A stretch of DNA of 64,000 nucleotides. Origin: Siphonodentalium dalli. Taxonomy: Eukaryota > Mollusca > Scaphopoda > Gadilida > Siphonodentaliidae. The notes below the pieces were generated by a model that was given only the letters and a program-made list of their open reading frames with translations, was not told the DNA's origin and ran no database searches. The number at the start of each line of letters is the position of its first letter. Positions within the stretch are counted from its first letter, which is position 1. The translations under genes and the position numbers were made by a program. Where the stretch lies: assembly GCA_032622095.1 (NCBI GenBank), contig CP136063.1, positions 149,785,379 through 149,849,378 of the forward strand, given 5' to 3'. Of the stretch, positions 37,301 through 49,300 are shown piece after piece.

Positions 37301-40300
37301 TAAAAATTAATGGATGAAAATTATTCAAGTTATCACTGGATATTGAATTATCACTAAAATTTACCTCTGTAAACCGGAACCGCTCTATTCCGAACAGACA
37401 GACTTTTTAGTCAATAAGTGAACAAATACATAAATTTTTACCTCCGAAATCCAAACGTGGAAAGTAATACCAACTGAACACACGTGGGGTGGATTTGACA
37501 TACTTGATGCTGAGCTCTTAAATTGTTGGCTTAGTTGTTTTTATCTTTTATCTTTTTATCGTTTTCGAGACCACTCATTCATTTTGACAGGTTGATTAAA
37601 ACTGCATTTGGTAACAATACAATACCATTGTATACTTTGAGCGAATTAGTGTTTAGTTTGGACAGTGACTGTAAAAGTAAGAGACCAACTTAGCACACAA
37701 CAATTGATGTCAAAACAAAGGGTCAGTGCTCTACGTCTCCATGCCGAGGTCACCATTTTTCACTCAATGTTTGAAATAAGCATACAGTTATTTTAGCAGT
37801 TAATTAACATTGATAATTTGATAAAATGTTGATTAAACATGATGAAATTAAACCTCAGGTGACTGAGATGCAGGTGATTTTTAGGAATTTTCAAAACAGC
37901 ACATCACCTCTAGTTATATAAGAACTAGCAGATTAGCCCGCCACTGGCGGGATTGGTCCTATGGCTTTTGTTTTTCAAGGTAACCCTGTACAGGCACGCC
38001 GACAGTATGCTATCATTTGCGGGTACCAGTTGGGTGGACAAAATAACCCGACAAAAATATTCCCCGTCCCGAGTTGAACATACATAACAAATTTCACGTC
38101 GATGTCACCGCTGACGACCGAGATATCGCCCAAGGTCATTTGTGGTAGGCTCCTGCGAATATTCGATTCGAGATTCGATTCAAAAGTCAAATTCGATTCG
38201 AATTCGAGTCGAAATTGCCAACTCGAAATTTCGAATATACTATGACGGAAAAGTAGGCTGTTTCCGGACAAGTACACATGTCGATCTTAGCTGTTTGTGC
38301 CATTTAATTCCAGAAAATTATGTATATATGCACATTATAATTCTTATTGTACATAGCCAACAATTAGCCACGATAGGACGACTAAATACGTCTGAATTAT
38401 ATAGCTAGCAGATAGCCAATGGACCGACGACGCAGTAAATTATAATAGCTATGGGACTGGGCTACCGATAGCGTTATCCATCGTCTATTCGATTCTGCGT
38501 TATGTAATATGGGTGAGAATGTAAACAACACATGTTCCTGGTGTCGAAAAGTGCATGTTGGCACTGTTCTCTTTTGAAGTTGACTTTCAGTTTCGGAGTT
38601 TTCTTTTACAATGGACAAAATGTCGTCCATTATTCATGTTTATTTTAAACATGATAAAGCTGCAGGCACGTGTGATGAATAGTCTGGTCATTGAGATTCG
38701 ATTTTGAGGTGAACCAAGATCAAATTGTTTACAAGCTGTTTCGGTGTCATTCGACACGGAAAAGCATCAGGAACAACATATCCAAAATCCGCAAAAATCC
38801 GCGTTGGGGAAACTTTGTTATCCACGATGGCGTCCAACATGGTTGTCTATACTACATCAGTTCTCGATATAAGTCATTATATGATATATAGTGGCATCAG
38901 AATTATGCCGTTATGTCAGTTTGTGTTAAATTAGAATGCGGGAGCGAGTAGAGTGACACGGACAGAAAATTATACAATCGTGGCCATGAAATGGCTGTCA
39001 AAATGGCTGCAACTCCAAACCATACCACGTAGAAAGCAACATATTGGGTAACTACATAAGAGTGAAATACGTATTGGCAATATACAAGTCGGTTGTTAAA
39101 TATCTTTAAAGGTACACACATCATTAAAACAGATCAATCTGAAGGATCATCGGTCACTGCACAGCAAGTCAACCCCCCAATGATTTACATCTTTAACGTT
39201 TGGGTGTTCTGCTTATTCAACATCCAACTGTTGGGCAAAACAAAAATAGCTCGTGCATGCAACACACGAACTAATGTTTCGCCTCACAGTGCACGGTAGT
39301 TTCATTCGGCATAGTGATTAAATATTAAATGCAACGCCGAAATTTAAGTGCATACTCTGGAGGTATAAATACTAGTTATATTTCCGGAATTTTCAACACT
39401 CCCGGTGATAATAAACGATACACGTATGTCGCAATGGTTATTATACTGTAAAGAAACACTCATATATTCAATGGATTAGCACCGAATCTCACCAGGTCAA
39501 AGAGACTGTACAAAGTACATTGTATGTAAGACTAATTTTCATTCTGCTACCAACCCGGTTTCTTAGTAGACAATTTTGTTAAAATTACTTCAGTGGCCAC
39601 TTTACAACTAGAATAAGCTACAGTGCAATGCACACTATTAGTTTTCAGTATATTTTTGTTTGAAAATATATTACCATTACCACCCACGTAATCGTGCTAA
39701 ATATCAGGTGATCATCGTTTAAGATGTTATTCCAACGTTGAACATTCACCCAATATTGTTAGTTGTGGTTCTGTGTGCAACAGACATGTGTAACATTATG
39801 GAAAATGGGTAAACGAGGTGATGCGGTTGAAGACAACGTAGTAAGTTTCGCGTAGATGTGGCCTTGGTGAATTCAACCAAATATAATTTCCAGGTATAAA
39901 CACAGTCTCTGTCACAGATTGTGTAGGCAATTGTGTAGATTGTGTGTGGTCAAGTTTTGAATTTATTGAAGACAGTCTATGGTACTCATTTGTGATTTAA
40001 TAAATTTAGTTCATGGTACACCATCACGCATTCTTGTGATAAAAGCGAAATATTCGTGTTTTATCACTTGATCTGAGGCAACTATAACTACTATTTTGAG
40101 AATCGTACAATAGGATCTACGCATTCTCCCCAGTACAATATGAACATAATTCATACCGTTTTATAGCAATTAATTTTTTAAGGTTTTATACCGTAGATAT
40201 AAAAATAAATGGTGATCGGTCTCATTCGTGAGACTGCTATGAATACATATATTTCTGCTTCTAGAGAAAGGCCGCATAGTCAATACATCCCTACTAAATC

Positions 40301-43300
40301 CCGTTTAGCTGTTTAATTACACATATATCACACGATTCAAGATTAGCGGTACAGATAAAACTGCGTCATTTTTCCGTTTCTGAACACCCAAAAGTCCAGA
40401 TTTAACTGTTCCACAAGACCCTGATTTCGCTTAATCTCTCGTGAGATACATCAGAGAGAATTCATACATCTCTAATCAAAAGTTTCTCTTATACTTGTAG
40501 TCATTCTTCCTCGCAATATTCGAGCGTTTGTTCACTCGTATAGGACTAGCTATTCAATTTTGCACTAAATGTAAATTTCATTTCGATTTTGTCCATTTTG
40601 GTGGCCATTTTGGGAAAAATATTCTACATATATGGTTTACGACTAAGCAATGTTTGTGTATATTTCAATTTATTATGAATTTGGCATTAATTGGAGCACC
40701 TGCCGCATAATTCAGTATTTTCCGATAACAACAGACATTATGGACACCATCTTCAATAGAGAATTTTCCCCAAAGCGGATTTTAGCGGATTTTGGATATG
40801 TTGTTCCCTACATTCTGCCCGACAATATGACACCAATAACAGCTTGTAAACAATTTGTTCTAGGTCCAATGCTTCAACAACCAGACTAGAATGCAACATG
40901 CATGGTGTATAAATCGCAAGCATCTGGGACAATGACCCATCTATGGAATCATCTGTTCAAGAAGCATCAACCAATACATGAAGAGGCTACACTGCGACTG
41001 TTGTTGCGTCTTCAAGTTTATAACAACAGGTGTTTCCGAATGCCGATTTGCAATTTTGCATGTATATGCAAACTGTAGAAATTTCGTGTGATTTTAGTTT
41101 GATAATCCGTTTAGTGGTAATATATTAATCGTTGTGATGGCCGCATGGACGTTTTAATCTGCTTTGTTTTTTTGACAATTATAAATTGAAGTTAATAGTA
41201 TATCAAACGACGGTTTATCGCCACATAAGTTCTGATGGAACTTCATGCATGTAGTTCATTAGGGTTGAAACGATTAATCGACTAGTCGTAGACGACGCTG
41301 AAATGTCAGAACTCTGAATTTTGCCGTCGACTAGTCAGAATATAGTGTATTAGTTTCAAGATCGATTCCGGCATAAACGGTGTTAACTGCGCGTAAGTTA
41401 TGGTAAGTATAACGTTTGGTGGCACCCGGAATTGACAGTGTTACTAGTATAGACACACACGGACCGGTGACCCGACTATTAATTGGACGAATGAAATTAA
41501 CAACACAATGTCTCACTCGTCGTTTGAGGTCAAAGACATGATGGCAATGATTGACGCGGCTTTGTAGTTTGTCCGAGACCACTTTGATACAGACACTGTG
41601 TATATTTCCATTGATCTCGCACCGTCGGATTATGATGCGACGCTGGGTGAAGGTCGCTTAAGGTGACTTCATTGGTGCTACCGTATATAAATGATACTGA
41701 CATTAAGAACTGGCTATCGTATTCCACAATGTAGCCTATACTATAGGGCGTATTTAGTCGGAACATTAACATTTTATAGTGACACCGCTCGGCACCGGTT
41801 TATAGGTGATCACGTGACTAAACGAAATAATCTCGAACGCTGATATTAAATTTAAAACCTGTATAAATGATCGTGTATCTAATCATTATCCACCACATGT
41901 CTAATTATATAATTACATTCAGTGTGTTGGATAAATATCAAGATGTTTACAGTATTATTTCCCAAATAAATTGGTGTGTATGCAGGGAAATGCGCAACGC
42001 AATAGAACGCTATTGCATCAGTCATCAGTGTACGCCATGTATGATGAATTTTCCGTACAATGTTTGAAAGTTTTTATATCGGGTACCGACTAGTCGATGC
42101 AACGCGACTTTTGGGCCTCGACTAGTCGACTCTGAAATTCACTAATCGTTTCAACACTATAGTTCATAGAACGTTTCACAAATAATCTAATCGTTGACAA
42201 AACATACCTAATTGAGAATGCAACACACAGATATGATTCGATTCGATATTCGATTCGATATTTGATTCGATATTCGATTCGATCAAAATATCCAATTCGC
42301 AGGACCCTAATTTGTGGGTACCCGTTTCAAGGTCAAGGTCACCTCAGGTGGACAAACTGACCCGACGAAAATCTCCCCTGTCTCTTGGAAGCCGTAAGTA
42401 CGATATTTTGTCTCGATATCCCCAGTTTCCGAGACGGTGTATATAACGCTCTTTAACAATGACACCGCAGATACGAGCGCTCCTTAATCATTAACCCATC
42501 AATTTCAACGACGGTGACAGGGCGAAGGGTGAAGGAGTGCTCTGACATTCTCAGAAGCAGTGCGATGGCACTTCTCGTGGCTTTTTACCCTTAGATAGCA
42601 AGTTTGGGCTCAATCGGTCGAGCCGTTTTCGAGTCTATAAAGGATATACACATATACGGAAGTCTCAAAATATATAGTAGACTAGCCGATGAGCCCGACG
42701 TTGTCCGGGCTATTCAAAAACCAAATTTCGATAGCTCCACCCGTTTCCGAGATCTGGTCTGCGCATGCGCGAAGCTTGCGTCGCACGGGCTCGGCGACCA
42801 GATAAAATTCGTATCCGGGGCAAGATGCATTCACACACCAAATTTCAAGTCGATAGCTCCACCCGTTTCCGAGATCTGGTCTGCGCATGCACGAAGCTTG
42901 CGTCGCACGGGCTCGGCAACCCGATAAAATTCGTATCCGGGGCAAGATACATTCACATAGCAAATTTCAAGTCGATAGCTCAACCCGTTTCCGAGATCTC
43001 GTCTGCGCATGCGCGAAGCGGGCGCCGCACGGGCTCGCCAATACGACAACGACGACCGCCTGGTCAAACTACACACACGTACCAAGTTTCGTCCCGATCG
43101 GTCGAGAATCGTAGATTTGTATAAATGACATACATACATACAGACATACAGACAGACAGACAGAGGACTTCAAAATATATAGGAGACTAGCCGATGAGCC
43201 CGACGTTGTCCGGGCTATTCAAAAACCAAATTTCAAGTCCGGGCTATTCAAAAACCAAATTTCAAGTCGATAGCTCTACCCGTTTCCGAGATCTGGTCTG

Positions 43301-46300
43301 GGCATGCGCGAAGCTGGCGTCGCACGGGCTCGGCGACCCGATGAAATTCGTATCCGGGGCAAGATACATTCACATACCAAATTTCAAGTCGATAGCTCCA
43401 CCCGTTTCCGAGATCTGGTCTGCGCATGCGCGAAGCTGGCGTCGCACGGGCTCGGCGACCCGATAAAATTCGTATCCGGGGCAAGATACATTCACTTAGC
43501 AAATTTCAAGGCTATTCAAAAACCAAATTTCTAGTCGATAGCTCCACCCGTTTTCGAGATCTGGTCTGCGCATGCGCGAAGCTTGCATCGCACGGGCTCA
43601 TCGACCCGATAAAATTCGTATCCGGGGCAAGATACATTCACACACCAAATTTCAAGTCGATAGCTCCACCCGTTTCCGAGATCTGGTCTGCGCATGCGCG
43701 AAGCTTGTGTCGCACGGGGTCGGCGACCCGATAAAATTTGTATCCGGGGCAAGATACATTCACATAGCAAATTTCAAGTCGATAGCTCCACCCGTTTCCG
43801 AGATCTCGTCTGCGCATGCGCAAAGCGGGCGCCGCACGGGCTCGCCAATACAACAACGTCCACCGCTTGGTCAAACTACACACACGCACCAAGTTTCGTC
43901 CCGATCGGTCGAGAATCGTAGATTTGTATTAATGACAAACATACAGACAGACAGACAAACATACAGACAGAGGTCTTCAAAATATATATGAGATATTCAA
44001 TGGGTGATTTATCACAACCCGAAAGGGTTGTTTTACGGTATTGCGTAAATGACGCAAGTATAGTTGTGACGTCAGTAATTTCTATACCCCATCAACATGA
44101 AAAAATTGTTTTTACATCCGGGCGATTCAGACCTATGGGGCCTATGGTGGGCGCCATGTTGGAATAGAATTGACAAATTAATAAAACGAATTTATTTTTC
44201 TTCTTCGATCAGCCTCCCCATAGAAACACTATTAAATTTGAAACACAAAATCAACCTTATTCAAAATTAAATGCTTAATGTGGATTTAGCTGACACGGGC
44301 GCATAGCATTCGGCAAACCTCGACAGATTCCGTACCGTTAAAGTTTGAAAATTACGTCCCCTGGCAAGCCATAGCAACGTTAATTGGAAATGATGACGTA
44401 TTTTCTTTACAAGATGGTGGCGCTCTTTTATTTGCGAAATTTGAAACTGAATTGCTTGTTATCGCTCGTATTTTAAATGTACAACAGTATCACCGCACGT
44501 AGGCGTTAAGAACAAACGAGAAAACACAAGCGAAGATAGCACAATGAGCCCATTACTGGAATGACTTTGATGTCAAAGCAGTCAAAAGAAGAAGAATAAC
44601 AACAACAACTTGTTTTGAACTTGGAAGTTTAAAACTGAAAATCAGTCAGTCGGAAAAAGAAACTCAATGACCAATCTGTGACTGAAAAAAAATATGAAAA
44701 TGAAGGTCACTGGAGTGAAATGTGGACTGGTCTGTGCAGACTGATCACCACCGCGATTTGACTTGTTCTGTTATTTAGTGATTACACTTACAGATTAGTA
44801 AATTTAGTTATCAGCTCAGCCTCACCCACTCACTGTGAATGTGACTCAGGTCAAAATTCAATTCTAGCCATCTACACTACAGAGCAGTCAACACACAGAT
44901 GTAACAAACATGTAAAACCCAGTGAATTGGTGACTAACAAAGTGAGTCGTTTATCTTCTTGTTGAGCGAAGGAAAAGAAGAATATCTCCCAATCCCAACT
45001 GGTCTCGGCACACTGCAGAGTTCATGCGCAGTGACTGGTGAGAGGATATGCATCTGGGCCAACTTTCCATCTGTGTGTATGAATTCTGTTTCCTGTGATG
45101 GACACATCAAGTTAAATATAATAATTATAATGCACGGTGATAAGTTTTAGCATTCTCACATATTAAATAATTCATGATTTTAACACTGTGTTCTCGATTT
45201 AGACCTTAAGCATTAAGCGGGAGCTTGACCAGCATGGCTAGCATATATATTAACTAGTGGCTATTTGTGGAAAAAATATTAAATATAGCCCTGCGTACTT
45301 GCTATTGTCGACTTGACACATTGAGATTGGAATAATATGTATGCTAAACATAATAATTCCAGGCAACTTAGTTGAACTGTCACGACCTTATCTATGCCTG
45401 TCAAGAATAATGCCATTCCTCCCGGGCAATTATTAAAATGTTTGTATACTATCAGATGCCTATTAACCAATAGTGGCAGCATGTGTCGCATGATTAGTAA
45501 TTTTAGATAAAATTCTCAACGATGATTAAGTTTTTTGACAAAGAGACATGTATAGAATTAAATTGAAATAGAATTAAATAGAATTAAATTTCCATCAATA
45601 TTGTTAATTTCAGTCTAGGTCTCCGCTATTACTATTATTGACCATCACAATGCTTTAACATCTGAGAGTACGATAAAAGCTCATAAAAGTCACGAACAAG
45701 CATGCAATCTCGAGCTGGGACCACCCTTAATACTTGTTTCTTATCATCTACTTCACAGAAAGGGTCACCCCTAAGTAGTAACCATATAGGAAATGCACAG
45801 AACATACCACTATTGCACAATGACATCAGTTTGTTTGATCTAAATTATTTATCTACTCCAGCCCCAAAACAATAGTCATTTGGCAAATTATCTCATTCCT
45901 TTTTGAAGTGCCTATCATCTACTGAAGTTGGATCCTACCATAGGCCATAAATTATGTCTCATTGAGTCATTGTGCCCCATCTACGTAACCCTTTATTCAT
46001 AAAAATGTATTCAGTATTATATGTGAATTTATCCAACAAAGATATTTTTCGCTTAAAGGTCCTCAATGATTCAATCCGAATCAATAGTCCCCATATCATC
46101 AGATTCCAACAACAAGAAGATTTTTTGAAATGCCGCTTCAGTTGACAGAATCGATAAATTGCTCCAAAAAAAATTGCAGTCAATTATAGCATAAAATTGA
46201 CAAAAACTTGTAATTTATTAACTTTGTGCTCAACGAATATTGCTCATTTATCAAACATCTGACAAACACAAAAAAACAGTTGATTTTAGAATTATCTATC

Positions 46301-49300
46301 TTCATCTGCAATTTGGTCAGAAAAAGTATTCTCGTCTGCTGTTTGCTGGGCCACTTAAAATTAAAATGATAGATTTTAAAAATCGGTATCTGATCACTCT
46401 GAGCTTTGATGTTGTGGGTTCCTCGACTTGAATCAAATATTTTTCACCTCCGAAGTCAAGGAAATAATAATCTGCGAGGGTTAATTCGGATTGAGTACCT
46501 TTAAAATTGCAAAAATTAAATTAAAATAATTTTGCCTTGAAAATTGGTCGCTTGACCAGATTCAACCTTCACCTGATGATTGCATTTTGAAGAAATATAG
46601 TAAAATGTGCTATATGGTTAATATCGCTTGACTGGCGCCATGAATATTGGTCTGGAAATTAGAGAAATGTTAGAGGCAATATCTCACTCTGACCCATGTC
46701 TAACTGTGGCCCACATTCCTCTATATCTGGTGCTGCGACATATTCTCGTGCAAATAGGTTTATTTGTACCTAAATATTCACATATGTTCATATATTTTTT
46801 TATTCATTTAAATTTGTTTAAATCAAAATTTAGAAAAACTAACACCATTATACACTCTGCCAGGGAACCCTGAGTCACCACACCAAATTTCGTTGAAATC
46901 TGGGCACCAAAATTAACAAAGACGCGTTGGTCTCAACTTTACTCCAGTCTTATATGTGTATATATAAACAGTCCCATGAGACATGTATTCATTTATTGAT
47001 GGACGTGTCATGGGCTCTTCATACAGGATCGCGTTCATTATTTCGAAGGTTCCATATTCCAAAGGTTCTTAGTCAGACATCGAAGGTTCGCTATTCTGAA
47101 GGTTTGCTATTCTGGGCGTATTTAACCAGAAAAGGTGGACAACTCTAATACCAAGTAGTTATAATTACCACGATTTTACAGTTATCCATCTTTATCTGGA
47201 AGACCGCCCGTTTGACCTCGTCCTTAAGGCACGATCAGGCCCAGAAACAATAAAACTATCAAACTGCAAAGATCGATATCTAATTACTCTGAACTGTGAT
47301 GGGTGGGTTCCTCGACACTAATCAAATATTTTTTCCCCACCGAAACCAAAGAAAGAGTTATTTAGCAGCGTCTTATCGGATTGAGTACCTTTAAGTTATT
47401 TCCTTCATTAAAAGAGTCTTATGATAAAGAACCCTCTCAAAACTTTAGAATATAAAATGAAACTTCAAAATAACAAGTTATAAAATCCTTCTGAATATCG
47501 AGGAATATAGAGAACCTTGGGAATGGCGAAACTTCGGTATAATGAACCTTGGGAATAGCGAACCTTTGGACACAGAGTGACATGTCGCCGTCCTACGGTC
47601 CATACGTACTGGCGTGATCGTATATATCCCAAGTTGGCCAGAAATACAGGTACTCCTATGAAACATACATTTATCATTTTATAGATGGACGTACGTGTTT
47701 TGGGTTGTCCATACGTATTGACGTAATCATATTAGAGTGTTCATTTATAATGCACCTGGTTTGAAGTGAAAGGGTTAAATTACTATTGCCTAGTTAAACA
47801 GTACAGCAATATGTGTAAGACAGGTACATGTAATGTAAATTTATCTGCTTGTTGCATATTGAAGATAATTCATATTGGCTGGACAATATTTGAGATTGAT
47901 ATTGATAGCACGTGTCTACAGGGTGGGTGGGAAGAGCTAATATAATTTAAATGAAAGTGTCAATGACACTGTAGCTCAACTTGGAAAGGGAATAATTTCT
48001 TGTGTTACAGTCAATGGAGTGATTAGGAATGTGTTAAGTTGAAAGGCCTAGTTATGCAAAGAGTAAAATCCAAGATGGCCACTGGCAGCCATGTTTTTTT
48101 GCCGAATGACCCCAAAAAGACTCGTTCCCATTTACATGTCATTGTTAACATCCATCACAAATTTCATGATGATCCAACAAAAGATACGACCTGTAGCCTG
48201 TGTCAAATGATTTAGTCATGCAAAGAGTAAAATCCAAGATGGCTGCTGGCGGACATGTTTTTTGGCGGAACGACCCCAAAATTACTCGTTCCCATCTACA
48301 TGTCTATATTAACATCCATGACAAATTTCATGATGATCAGACGAACAGTACGACCTGTAGCCTGTGCTAATGAATTGAATTTTGAAATCCAAGATGGCCA
48401 CTGGCGGCCATGTTTTTTTGCCGAATGACCCCAAAATGACTCGTTCCCATCTATATGTCAATGTCAACAGCCATGACAAATTTCATAATGATCCGAACAA
48501 AGGTACGACCTGTAGTCTGTGCCAAAAGATTTAGTCATGCAAAGAGTAAAATCCAAGAAGGCTGCTGGTGGCCATGTTTTTGGGCCAAATAACCCCAAAA
48601 TGACTCGTTCCCATCTAGATGTCAATGTCAACAGCCATGACAAATTTCATGATGATCAGACGAACAGTAGGACCTGTAGCCCGTGCTAATGGATTGATTT
48701 TTGAAATCCAAGATGGCCACTGGCAGCCATGTTTTTTTCCCGAATGACCCCAAAATCACTCGTTCCCATCTATATGTCAATGTCAACAGCTTTGACAAAT
48801 TTTATAATGATCCGACCAAAGGTATGACCTGTAGCCCGTGCTAAAGGAAATTGTTGACACATCACACACGCACACACGGACGACAAAGCCATGGCAATAG
48901 CTCAAACTTTACAAAGTAAAGTTGAGCTAAAAATCAATAAATCAGTCAATACCTAAATCCATGCAGGTGAAGAAAGCCATAAAGGTGCCAAGATTAACCC
49001 AGATAAGAAATATGAGGAAGATCAGTTGAAAAGTTTTTGAATTATTTCATCGGATAGCAAGTATCTATGAAATGTGTGGCAAGAGTTAATTCTTTTCTAA
49101 TTTTCTAAACCAATTAACCAAGCAATACCAAAAAACATACAGGTGAAGGGCGTGTCATCATAAACCTACATATAAAATATGAACATGATCGGACAACAAA
49201 TACTTGAGTTATCGCATCAGATAGCACATGTCCATGTGTGGATGAAAAGTGTTAATAATTTATAAACCGATCCACACCTAACTGATCGGCACCAAAAACT

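Larger units (their letters stand above)
38146..42309. mobile_element. hAT-superfamily element, 4164 bp, 8-bp target-site duplication
   Basis: The left end TAGGCTCCTGCGAAT and the complement of the right end (TAGGGTCCTGCGAAT) agree at 14 of 15 bases. Both ends are flanked by the same 8 bases, ATTTGTGG (38138-38145 and 42310-42317). An 8-bp duplication with TAGGG-type termini defines hAT. Subterminal regions are dense in TTCGATTCGA repeats, plausible transposase-binding sites. Only remnants of a BED-finger frame survive, so it is non-autonomous. It contains two further insertions (38680-40888 and 41260-42159). Confidence 0.85.
37918..42672 (+). mobile_element. Third repeat family, copy interrupted by a hAT element
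   Basis: It starts AGCAGATTAGCCCGCCACTG then GCGGGA, a family-type 5' hairpin also seen as AGCCGATGAGCCCGAC at 42679. Host sequence reads ...CGCCCAAGGTCATTTGTGG before the hAT insertion and ATTTGTGGGTACCCGTTTCA after it. Removing the insertion restores a continuous repeat ending near 42672 with GGTCGAGCCGTTTTCGAGTC and ATACACATATACGGA. Confidence 0.6.

Noticed and set aside
38141-42320. hAT target duplication as chance similarity
   Set aside because: The chance explanation was dropped: all eight bases match, they abut termini matching 14 of 15, and the surrounding repeat becomes continuous when the insert is removed.
42604-43991. Many overlapping frames on both strands
   Set aside because: They follow the 122-bp repeat unit and rotate register with each unit; no start, splice or codon evidence.
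47040-47570. Inverted GAAGGTTCGCTATTC/GAATAGCGAACCTTT segments as a transposon
   Set aside because: Neither outer termini nor target duplication could be found; kept only as a remark under the direct repeat.
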